In this document: piece after piece, positions 1 to 5,319 of the stretch | How the letters are laid out: each line of letters starts with the position of its first letter | How positions within the stretch are numbered: the first letter of the stretch is position 1 | Source: Maribacter sp. | Lineage (GTDB): Bacteria; Bacteroidota; Bacteroidia; Flavobacteriales; Flavobacteriaceae | Assembly (NCBI GenBank): GCA_003232155.1 | Contig: QILY01000110.1 | Location: forward strand, 1 to 5,667 | Length of the DNA: 5,667 bases | Direction: 5' to 3' | Position numbers and translations under genes: made by a program | The notes under the pieces: model-generated | Told to the model about the DNA's origin: nothing | The model's input: only the letters and a program-made list of their open reading frames with translations | The model's database searches: none

Positions 1-894
1 CAAGAAACTAAGGTTAAAGAACAAAAAATAATTGCGGGTACGGCATCGGCCAAGTTTGATGCCCTAAAAAATCAATTAGACCCCCATTTTTTATTCAATA
101 GTTTAAATGTGCTGACCAGTCTTATTGAGGAAGACCCATACCAAGCGCAAAAATTCACAACTTCACTTTCTAAAGTGTATCGCTATGTTTTAGAACAGAA
201 AAATAAAGACTTGGTTCCAGTAGATGAAGAACTGCAATTTGCCAGAACGTATATACGCTTACTGAAAATGCGGTTTGAAGATAGTATCGTTTTTGATATT
301 CCGGAACAGAGTATTGATCCCGAGGCTAAAATTGTGCCATTATCACTACAATTGCTATTAGAGAATGCGGTAAAACATAATGTGGTTACTCCAGATAAGC
401 CTTTACACATTAAAGTATATGAAGAAGGCGGTATGCTTACCGTAAGTAATAATTTGCAACAAAAAAAAGTGGTCAAGAAGAGTAGTGGTGTAGGCCTTAC
501 CAATATTCAACAACGTTACGGTCTTTTGACCTCTAGAAAAATGACCATCAATAAAACAAATACTGATTTTTACGTGCAACTACCTATGTTGACCAAACAA
601 GTCTCAGTTGTAGAGACCCAAGATTTAGATGACAAAAGGTACCAGAAAGCAAAAGAAAGGGTTGAGGCCGTTAAAGGTTTTTATGGCAATCTTATTGCCT
701 ATTGTATTGTAATACCCTGTTTGGCTATATTAAACTACAATACTACTAGTTTTCCATGGGTTATATTCCCTATTCTAGGTTGGGGCTTTGGGTTGCTTTC
801 CCATGGAATGGAAGCTTTTGGTTATAATCCTATTTTAGGAAAGAACTGGGAAGAAAAGAAACTTCGAGAATTAATGGATAAGGAAGATTTTTAG
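1..894 (+). CDS. LytS/YpdA-type sensor histidine kinase with C-terminal 2TM domain (5' partial)
   Basis: The reading frame is open from base 1, so the N-terminus is missing and 297 residues are visible. In visible numbering, residues 22-36 carry the His_kinase (PF06580-type) phosphoacceptor motif LKNQLDPHFLFNSLN, with the phosphorylated histidine at H29. The HATPase region follows, with N-box ENAVKHN at 121-127 and the glycine box SSGVGLTN near 161-168. Residues about 211-297 form a 2TM domain: an amphipathic start (KAKERVEAVKGFY), two hydrophobic helices, then GYNPILGKNWEE. Family members autophosphorylate on His and pass the phosphate to a LytTR regulator; one lies downstream at 2968. Most LytS-type kinases end with the ATPase domain, so the membrane pair after it is the odd feature. 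The missing N-terminus probably holds membrane segments, which is inference. A GTG at 109 could be mistaken for a start, but it lies after the phosphoacceptor motif, so the gene clearly begins upstream. Confidence 0.95.
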   Translation, partial: QETKVKEQKIIAGTASAKFDALKNQLDPHFLFNSLNVLTSLIEEDPYQAQKFTTSLSKVYRYVLEQKNKDLVPVDEELQFARTYIRLLKMRFEDSIVFDIPEQSIDPEAKIVPLSLQLLLENAVKHNVVTPDKPLHIKVYEEGGMLTVSNNLQQKKVVKKSSGVGLTNIQQRYGLLTSRKMTINKTNTDFYVQLPMLTKQVSVVETQDLDDKRYQKAKERVEAVKGFYGNLIAYCIVIPCLAILNYNTTSFPWVIFPILGWGFGLLSHGMEAFGYNPILGKNWEEKKLRELMDKEDF

Positions 895-1063
895 TTGTTG
901 ACAGTTGACAGAAGTGGCCTCTCTGATCATCTATACATTTAACAATCCATCCTCAAAAAATAACAGTTCGGTACTATACTTTTTAGATTTATAAGTCTAT
1001 TTGAGATATTTGAAGTGTAATTAATAACAAACACTGAGATAAACTTAATATAAAAACAAGATC
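895..1063. other. Intergenic gap between kinase and 2TM-A
   Basis: These 169 bases are the first gap in the locus and contain no credible ORF. Just after the kinase stop there are two head-to-tail copies of GTTGACA (897-903 and 904-910). The AT-rich part before 2TM-A contains two near matches to the Bacteroidota -7 box TAnnTTTG (TCTATTTG at 996-1003 and GATATTTG at 1005-1012). Neither has a convincing TTTG at -33. A secondary promoter for the small genes is possible but not demonstrated. Confidence 0.4.
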
Positions 1064-1342
1064 ATGGAAAATCAAAACGAATACAAGTACAAAAAAGCAC
1101 AAGAAAAAGTAGAGGCTATTAAATCTTTTTACACGAATCTATTAACGTATTGCATAGTAATACCATTGTTAGCATTATTAAACTACAATACAACAAGTTT
1201 TCCTTGGGTTATTTTTCCGGCAATGGGTTGGGGTATAGGTTTAGTGGGGCATTGGGCCAATGCTTATGGGTATAACCCTATTTTAGGGAAAAACTGGGAA
1301 GAGCGTAAGATCAAGGAACTTATGAACAGTAATGAATTTTAA
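1064..1342 (+). CDS. 2TM-A: small 2TM-domain membrane protein, near copy of the kinase C-terminus
   Basis: This 92-residue protein is essentially a single 2TM domain (PF13239-like) of unknown function. A short charged N-terminus leads into KAQEKVEAIKSFY. Two hydrophobic helices follow (about residues 22-41 and 48-65), joined by a tight turn that contains NTTSFPW. The conserved tail is GYNPILGKNWEERKIKELM. It aligns without gaps to the last 87 residues of the upstream kinase, with about 58 identities by hand count, including the shared block LNYNTTSFPWVIFP. This indicates a duplication in which the kinase's membrane domain became a separate gene. There is no signal peptide distinct from TM1. 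The ATG at 1064 follows an AT-rich leader with no clear Shine-Dalgarno sequence, as is usual in this phylum. A role as a partner or modulator of the kinase is inference from context. Confidence 0.9.
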   Translation: MENQNEYKYKKAQEKVEAIKSFYTNLLTYCIVIPLLALLNYNTTSFPWVIFPAMGWGIGLVGHWANAYGYNPILGKNWEERKIKELMNSNEF

Positions 1343-1400
1343 AGAATCGATTATCTTTAAGAGGAATATTATCTCAATTTGAATTATAATTTTTTCAACT

Positions 1401-1703
1401 ATGGAAAATACAAACAGGGAAGATAAATATTTTAGAGCCAAAGAGCGGGTAGATTGTATTAAAAAGTTTTACTCAGGTTTACTATCCTATGTGGTATTTA
1501 TTACACTGCTAGGTGCATTAAACTACTGGATAGATGAATGGAGACATCCTTGGTTTTTGTGGGCTGCTTTTGGGTGGGGCATAGGGCTTGTTTTTCATGC
1601 CGTAAAAGCTTTCGGGTTTAACCCTTTATTTGGTAAAGATTGGGAAGATAGAAAAATCAAAGAATTAATGCAGGAAGATGAGGAGCCAAAAAAATGGAAC
1701 TAA
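1401..1703 (+). CDS. 2TM-B: small 2TM-domain membrane protein
   Basis: This 100-residue member of the array starts at ATG 1401, 58 bases after 2TM-A. The order is the same as in its neighbours: a charged start (KYFRAKERVDCIKKFY), TM1 ending in ALNY, a short turn with WRHPWF, TM2 with FGWGIGLVFHA, and the tail GFNPLFGKDWEDRKIKELM. It still resembles the kinase domain and 2TM-A (LNY, GWGIGL, H in TM2, KELM), but its inter-helix turn is two residues longer and it has a short acidic/lysine tail (EDEEPKKWN). Its stop overlaps the start of 2TM-C, which points to co-transcription and translational coupling. Its function is unknown beyond being a predicted two-helix inner-membrane protein. Confidence 0.9.
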   Translation: MENTNREDKYFRAKERVDCIKKFYSGLLSYVVFITLLGALNYWIDEWRHPWFLWAAFGWGIGLVFHAVKAFGFNPLFGKDWEDRKIKELMQEDEEPKKWN

Positions 1704-2035
1704 TGGAGACTGATAGAAAAAAACTAAAACGAGCCAAAAGACGATTAGAGGAACTAAAAGGTTTTTATTGGCATTTAGCAGCATATGTTGGGGTGAATTC
1801 TTTTATTACCATTACTAAGCTTGTTAGAAATATGGCAAATGGAGAAACTCTTAGCCAGGCATTTTTTGATTTTGGAACCTTTGCTGTATGGCTTTTCTGG
1901 GGCATAGGTATATTTTTTCACGCTTTAAAAGTGTATTCTTATAATCCAATATTCAGTAAAGAATGGGAAGAGCGCCAGATTCAAAAATATATAGAAAAAG
2001 ACAAACGCGAAGCAGCAAAATTTAATAAGCAATAG
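1694..2035 (+). CDS. 2TM-C: small 2TM-domain membrane protein overlapping 2TM-B
   Basis: This 113-residue 2TM protein has the family start KRAKRRLEELKGFYWHL, TM1, then a longer connecting segment (RNMANGETLSQAFFDFG). TM2 is FWGIGIFFHAL, followed by the tail SYNPIFSKEWEERQIQKYIEKD. Two start codons are possible. ATG 1694 has an AGGAG at 1681-1685 with good spacing and overlaps 2TM-B by ten bases. ATG 1703 forms the overlap TAATG with the 2TM-B stop and gives an N-terminus closer in length to the paralogues. Either way the gene is coupled to 2TM-B. The longer inter-helix segment separates it from the kinase-like copies and places it with 2TM-D and 2TM-E. Its molecular function is unknown; a membrane accessory role in this two-component locus is inference. 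Confidence 0.88.
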   Translation: MELMETDRKKLKRAKRRLEELKGFYWHLAAYVGVNSFITITKLVRNMANGETLSQAFFDFGTFAVWLFWGIGIFFHALKVYSYNPIFSKEWEERQIQKYIEKDKREAAKFNKQ

Positions 2036-2038
2036 GCT

Positions 2039-2362
2039 ATGAAAAATCGACAATTGTCCAAATTGGATATCGCTAAGAAGAAAGTTGCACAGATTAAAGG
2101 GTTTTACAATCACCTAGCGATTTATATAATAGTGAATATTGCTTTGTTCTTATTACAAGATAAAATGACTTTTGTTCTATTGAGTAAACGTGTCTTTGGA
2201 AGTCCTGAGTTTTTTGAAACCATTAATTGGGATGTATTCGGCACACCAATAGTTTGGGGCATCATATTGATTGTTCATGCGACAAATGTTTTTGGTAATG
2301 GGCTTTTCTTTGGAAGAAAATGGGAAGAGCGTCAAATTCAAAAGTATACTCAAAACAAATAG
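2039..2362 (+). CDS. 2TM-D: small 2TM-domain membrane protein
   Basis: This 107-residue 2TM protein starts three bases after the 2TM-C stop, so the two are almost certainly co-transcribed. It begins with a lysine-rich stretch (IAKKKVAQIKGFYNHL) and has TM1 (IYIIVNIALFLL), a long connecting segment, TM2 (GTPIVWGIILIVHA), and the tail FFGRKWEERQIQKYTQ. The WEERQIQKY tail matches 2TM-C. The block WDVFGTPIVW matches WNTIGTPIIW in 2TM-E, so this gene links the two in sequence as well as in position. The TM2 histidine seen in the kinase and in A-C is kept. It is a predicted inner-membrane protein whose function is unknown. Confidence 0.9.
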   Translation: MKNRQLSKLDIAKKKVAQIKGFYNHLAIYIIVNIALFLLQDKMTFVLLSKRVFGSPEFFETINWDVFGTPIVWGIILIVHATNVFGNGLFFGRKWEERQIQKYTQNK

Positions 2363-2556
2363 GTTTTAGGGAATTTTGAGGCAGTATTTTTTTCTTTTGT
2401 TTAGGCATAAATTTTCAAGCATAGCAATAGTTATGGGGGAATATTTTAACGAAGAGAAAAGGAAAAAGAACAAGTCAAAAAACCGAAAAGCTATTTGTTT
2501 TGAGTATATATGGAGCAAGATCAGAGATCCGAAGAAAAAAATATATAATATTGGGA
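2363..2556. other. Intergenic gap between 2TM-D and 2TM-E
   Basis: This 194-base gap is unusually long for an array whose preceding genes overlap or nearly touch. It is AT-rich, with a purine-rich A/G stretch at about 2443-2490. A lysine-rich frame crosses it from 2376, but it runs on into the 2TM-E coding sequence in another phase, has no 2TM motifs, and looks spurious. I see no clear hairpin. It could hold a separate promoter for 2TM-E and the regulator, or be the remains of a decayed array member; neither is shown. Confidence 0.35.
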
Positions 2557-2904
2557 GTGAACAAATATCAATCAGAAAAATATATCAAAGCCCAAAAAAG
2601 AGTAAATCAAATAAAACGGTTCTATAAGCACTTAAAAGTATATATCATTGCTAGCCTTTTATTATTTTGGGTGAAATTTATACTCTTTGATTTTTTCACA
2701 GAAAAAGGAATACAAGATGAGGGGTTTTATGATTGGTTGGAATGGAATACTATTGGTACTCCCATTATATGGGCTATAGGCTTAATTATACAGGGGGTCT
2801 ATGTTTTTAAATTTAAATCAGCCACATGGAAAGAAATCAAACCTAAATCTTTAAAAGATTGGGAAACCAAACAATTAAATAAATTTTTAAAGGAAGGGAA
2901 TTAA
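2557..2904 (+). CDS. 2TM-E: divergent 2TM-domain membrane protein, probable GTG start
   Basis: This is the last and most divergent array member, 115 residues from the GTG at 2557. That start gives an N-terminus (NKYQSEKYIKAQKRVNQIKRFY) that matches 2TM-A in spacing up to the KA motif. No in-frame ATG exists upstream; TTG codons at 2551 and 2500 are alternatives, and the latter would add 19 residues unlike any neighbour. TM1 (VYIIASLLLFWVKF) and TM2 (GTPIIWAIGLIIQGVYVF) are separated by the longest connecting segment in the array. The TM2 histidine is replaced by glutamine, and the usual WEER is degraded to WETKQ after an extra segment (KSATWKEIKPKS). It lies 63 bases upstream of the response regulator. 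Function is unknown. Confidence 0.82.
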   Translation: MNKYQSEKYIKAQKRVNQIKRFYKHLKVYIIASLLLFWVKFILFDFFTEKGIQDEGFYDWLEWNTIGTPIIWAIGLIIQGVYVFKFKSATWKEIKPKSLKDWETKQLNKFLKEGN

Positions 2905-2967
2905 AGAGAATCTGATTTCAAAAAATAGTTTAAACGAGTTCACTATAGTATAACAAAAAGTCAACGC

Positions 2968-3723
2968 ATGAATGTAATAATTATAGAAGACGAAAAACCA
3001 GCAGCAAGAAGATTAAATAGAATGTTGCAAGAATTTAATGTTGAGGTTTCAACCATGTTACATTCTGTAGAAGAATCTATTAATTGGTTTCAAAATAATG
3101 AACATCCAGATTTAATATTTTTAGATATTCAACTTTCTGACGGACTCTCATTCGAAATTTTTGATGAGGTTGAGGTTCGAAGCGCAATTATTTTTACAAC
3201 GGCATATGATGAATATGCATTACAAGCGTTCAAATTGAATAGCATTGATTATTTATTAAAACCAATTGACGATGAAGAATTGGAAGTTGCAGTCAAAAAA
3301 TACAAAGCCTTAAAACCTGAGCCACAAAAAATAATTTTGGATTTTGAGGACATCAAAAAATTATTGGTTAACCCATTAGAACGAGAATATAAAAAACGAT
3401 TTACGGTTAGGGTAGGGCAGCACCTTAAAATTATAAATGCCGATGAGGTAGAATGTTTTTACAGTGAAAATAAAGGTACCTATGCGGCAACTTCTGAAGG
3501 TAGAAATTATTTGTTGGACACCACTTTAGAAAATTTGGAAACGGAGTTGGAACCTAAAATCTTCTTTCGGGTAAGTCGAAAATTCTATGTCAACGTAAAC
3601 CATATCAAAGACATTATTTCATACACTAATTCAAGGCTTCAAATTAAATTAAATCATGAAAATGGGCAAGAGATCATCGTAAGTAGAGAGCGGGTTAGGG
3701 ATTTCAAGTTATGGTTAGAGTAA
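2968..3723 (+). CDS. LytTR-family response regulator (receiver + LytTR DNA-binding domain)
   Basis: This 251-residue cytoplasmic transcription regulator is the likely partner of the LytS-type kinase at the start of the window. The receiver domain (about 1-115) has the acidic pair E7/D8, the phosphoacceptor D53 in LIFLDIQLSDG, the switch threonine at 77/78 (IIFTTAY), and the conserved lysine K98 in YLLKPID. A linker (about 116-143) leads to a LytTR DNA-binding domain (about 144-250), recognisable from RFTVRVG, the aromatic FYSENKGTY stretch, FFRVSRKFYVN and the final SRERVRDFKLWL. Length and order are typical of AlgR/AgrA/LytR-type regulators. Phosphorylation at D53 should change DNA binding and activate target genes. 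The targets are unknown; self-regulation of the 2TM locus is plausible. ATG 2968 is the natural start because it opens directly onto the first receiver strand. Confidence 0.95.
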   Translation: MNVIIIEDEKPAARRLNRMLQEFNVEVSTMLHSVEESINWFQNNEHPDLIFLDIQLSDGLSFEIFDEVEVRSAIIFTTAYDEYALQAFKLNSIDYLLKPIDDEELEVAVKKYKALKPEPQKIILDFEDIKKLLVNPLEREYKKRFTVRVGQHLKIINADEVECFYSENKGTYAATSEGRNYLLDTTLENLETELEPKIFFRVSRKFYVNVNHIKDIISYTNSRLQIKLNHENGQEIIVSRERVRDFKLWLE

Positions 3724-3725
3724 AA

Positions 3726-3760
3726 GTATTTAAAAATCTGATTTATAATATTTTAAATAC
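3726..3760. terminator. Possible AT-rich inverted repeat between convergent genes
   Basis: GTATTTAAAA (3726-3735) and TTTTAAATAC (3751-3760) form a perfect 10-bp inverted repeat with a 15-base loop, two bases after the response regulator stop codon. A T-run follows at about 3770-3775. It sits in the 68-base convergent junction with the - strand gene ending at 3792, where a terminator is expected. The stem has only one G-C pair, so a terminator role is tentative. Confidence 0.35.
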
Positions 3761-3791
3761 AACGATAGATTTTTGTTATACTGCCTTTTAG

Positions 3792-4991
3792 CTACTTTTC
3801 GGTCGGTTTTTCAATACGGTTTTCATCAAAGGAAGAAGGTAATAATTGGGGTATCAATTTAATAAAAATCGGTAACAAAAGAGCACCGCCAGGCAACATA
3901 AAAATTGCCAAAGAGGGGATGCTTTTAAAAATATCGACTAATTGATTTTTCACTTTTTTCTTTTCTTCGGCACTTAAATCTTTTACTGTAGATTTAGATA
4001 AAAGCGAGACCAATTCAGCGCTTTCCGAAAGTTCTTTTTGTAGGCGTTTACTGTTTCTTAAAATAAGTTTATTTACAACTTTTGACATACTATCATAAAA
4101 TTGCACGGCAAAATTTTTGTCTTTTAAGAAGGGTATAGTCTCCGCATTTTTATCAAAAAATGAAGTAACCTCTTCTAATGATCGGTTAATTTGTTGGGTA
4201 TTAAAACCTAAATCCTTTCCTATTCCAAATATGAATTCAGACTCGCGGTATTCTTGAGATTGATCATCCCAAACGGTAAGGCAGGCGATATCTAAAAAAT
4301 ATCTATTTTCCCAAGTAGAAAAATTATGAAGTAATTTATTTCTATAAGAGCCATCAAAATCTTGGGTTTCACCATCAATAAAGGTTAGTGAAGAAGCAAA
4401 TAATTGTGCTAATTTCTCATCACTCTTGTTCTTCTCTTTAGAATTTAAGGCGTGATAGGTAATATTGATTGCAATATACTCCAGTTCTTGAGCATGCAGT
4501 CGAATATCACGTTCTTGCTCTAAATAACGTTTAAAGGCTAGAACATCAATGAACAAAAGCGAATTGGTTATAATGCTATTGAAGGTTTTACTAATGAGGT
4601 TGTCTTCTAAATATATGCGAGAACCTATAAGTTTCTCAAGCTGTGCAGAAGTTTTACTGCCTGTAAGTATTTTATCAAAAAAAGATATAGGATTGATTTC
4701 AAGATCTTTATAGAATTGAAAAATTTTATCTAGAAATACTTCAAAATCAGTACTGTTTACTTCTGTAACATAGGTGTAATAAAGTGCTGTAAGTAAGTTG
4801 ATCTTTGCCTTCTCATCTTCTGACAAGGCATGCTCTGTTTCAATGAAGCGTGAAACTTTGGTATTGATGCCATATACAAAACCCGTTTTTTTTAACCCTG
4901 TATATACTTCACTAAAATCAGTATAGCCATGGGCTTTACTATTCACAAGTTGCCCGAATTTATTAATCCAACCAGTTGCAGATGGGTTCAT
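3792..4991 (-). CDS. LETM1-related biofilm-associated protein (LETM1-like C-terminal domain)
   Basis: This 399-residue protein runs right to left from ATG 4991. Residues about 357-388 carry a LETM1-like signature, SIPSLAIFMLPGGALLLPIF followed by IKLIPQLLPSSF. It closely resembles the motif of the LETM1 ribosome-binding-like region, which has a proline-rich hydrophobic run ending in LPS-F. A lysine/glutamate-rich helix (AEEKKKVKNQL) precedes it. The first 330 residues are mostly helical and soluble-looking, with no signal peptide; I recognise no other domain there. Flavobacterial homologues are annotated as LETM1-related biofilm-associated protein; that name comes from family knowledge, and no biochemical activity is established. 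Mitochondrial LETM1 is linked to K+/H+ or Ca2+/H+ exchange and ribosome binding, but carrying this over would be speculative. The gene stands alone, convergent to the response regulator. Confidence 0.85.
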   Translation of the reverse strand: MNPSATGWINKFGQLVNSKAHGYTDFSEVYTGLKKTGFVYGINTKVSRFIETEHALSEDEKAKINLLTALYYTYVTEVNSTDFEVFLDKIFQFYKDLEINPISFFDKILTGSKTSAQLEKLIGSRIYLEDNLISKTFNSIITNSLLFIDVLAFKRYLEQERDIRLHAQELEYIAINITYHALNSKEKNKSDEKLAQLFASSLTFIDGETQDFDGSYRNKLLHNFSTWENRYFLDIACLTVWDDQSQEYRESEFIFGIGKDLGFNTQQINRSLEEVTSFFDKNAETIPFLKDKNFAVQFYDSMSKVVNKLILRNSKRLQKELSESAELVSLLSKSTVKDLSAEEKKKVKNQLVDIFKSIPSLAIFMLPGGALLLPIFIKLIPQLLPSSFDENRIEKPTEK

Positions 4992-5072
4992 TGATTGATG
5001 GATTTAGAACTTCAAAATAAAGGAAAATAAAGGACTTTATAGCAAATAATATTTTATTATGTAAATTAAAAT

Positions 5073-5088
5073 ATAAGAATTTTCTTAT
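5073..5088. promoter_or_regulatory. 16-bp palindrome upstream of the LETM1-related gene
   Basis: ATAAGAA (5073-5079) and TTCTTAT (5082-5088) are perfect inverted 7-mers separated by TT, 82 bases upstream of the - strand start at 4991. The size and symmetry fit an operator for a dimeric regulator, but in such AT-rich sequence chance is a real alternative. Confidence 0.3.
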
Positions 5089-5113
5089 GTTTTTTATGTT
5101 TTTTATGTTTTTT
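5087..5113. repeat. Three perfect tandem copies of a 9-bp unit
   Basis: ATGTTTTTT occurs three times without change at 5087-5095, 5096-5104 and 5105-5113. On the - strand this reads AAAAAACAT three times, about 96 bases upstream of the LETM1-related start. A short perfect repeat of this kind can change copy number by slippage. It also places A-tracts at a period of nine bases, close to the helical repeat, so the DNA may be curved. Confidence 0.8.
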
Positions 5114-5157
5114 GTTGAATAAGTACATCTCTTTTAGTATGTCCGTCCTCCCAATTT

Positions 5158-5200
5158 TAAAATATGCTAGCGTGATGTTATTAAAGTATTACATATTTTA
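5158..5200. repeat. Inverted repeat, 9-bp arms
   Basis: TAAAATATG (5158-5166) is matched by CATATTTTA (5192-5200), with a 25-base interior. It directly abuts the stronger inverted repeat beginning at 5201. All arm pairs are A-T except one, so this alone could be chance. Confidence 0.35.
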
Positions 5201-5231
5201 GCATTAGAACCTCATAACGAAGTTCTAATGC
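5201..5231. repeat. Inverted repeat, 10-bp perfect arms extendable to 13 bp
   Basis: GCATTAGAAC (5201-5210) and GTTCTAATGC (5222-5231) are exact reverse complements. After one C/A mismatch the stem gains two more pairs (TC/GA), leaving the loop ATAAC. It has no T-tract, so it is not a typical intrinsic terminator. The mixed base composition makes it less likely to be chance than the other repeats here. It could be a dispersed palindromic element, a recombination-type site or a structured RNA end; none can be decided from this window. Confidence 0.6.
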
Positions 5232-5263
5232 ATAACCTGGGTTTAATTTTAGTCGTAAGACAT

Positions 5264-5293
5264 AAAAAAGCTGCTTTTAAAGCAGCTTTTTTT
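5264..5293 (-). terminator. Strong rho-independent terminator downstream of the superoxide dismutase gene
   Basis: The near-perfect palindrome spans an A-run, GCTGCTTT, the centre, AAAGCAGC and a T-run. The GCTGC/GCAGC core is flanked by A6 on the left and T7 on the right. It begins about 26 bases past the dismutase stop on the - strand and would end transcription there. Because both flanks can supply a U-tract, it could also work in the + direction. Confidence 0.88.
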
Positions 5294-5319
5294 AACTAAA
5301 TATATTCTTCTGTATATTA

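Larger units (their letters stand above)
4992..5319. other. Gene-free, repeat-rich intergenic region
   Basis: These 328 bases hold no credible ORF on either strand. They contain the upstream region of the LETM1-related gene on the right and the terminator of the superoxide dismutase gene on the left-going strand. Between these lie a 16-bp palindrome, a 9-bp triple tandem repeat and two adjoining inverted repeats, listed separately. Reading the - strand, a TTTG (complement of 5043-5046) and TATTTTG (complement of 5013-5019) resemble Bacteroidota promoter elements, but their spacing of 23 bases is too long and the -7 box is one base short. Confidence 0.6.

Noticed and set aside
183..503. 106-residue open frame on the - strand inside the kinase
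   Set aside because: It lies opposite the well-conserved kinase ATPase region and has a cysteine- and serine-rich composition with no domain; it is an antisense shadow.
109..894. GTG at 109 as the true start of the kinase
   Set aside because: The same frame continues upstream to base 1 and encodes the phosphoacceptor motif with H29, so the start lies outside the window.
996..1012. Bacteroidota -7 boxes (TCTATTTG, GATATTTG) upstream of 2TM-A
   Set aside because: Each misses the TAnnTTTG consensus by one key base and neither has a TTTG about 19-20 bases upstream; too weak to list as promoters.
1925..2113. 62-residue hydrophobic open frame on the - strand across 2TM-C and 2TM-D
   Set aside because: It is antisense to two genes with clear family motifs; its hydrophobic look comes from complementing lysine- and glutamate-rich codons.
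2376..2627. 83-residue lysine-rich frame on the + strand before 2TM-E
   Set aside because: Its last third overlaps the conserved start of 2TM-E in another phase, it has no 2TM motif, and its lysine richness reflects A-rich DNA. No function or homology can be argued.
2928..2949. Short palindromes GTTTAAAC and ACTATAGT upstream of the response regulator
   Set aside because: Eight-base palindromes are common by chance in AT-rich DNA and no partner copies or promoter context support an operator.
5222..5250. Integron attC or loxP-like site suggested by ATAACGAAGTT and AACCTGGGTT
   Set aside because: The required attC core sequences in the right order and a loxP-type pair of arms are absent, and no recombinase gene is nearby.
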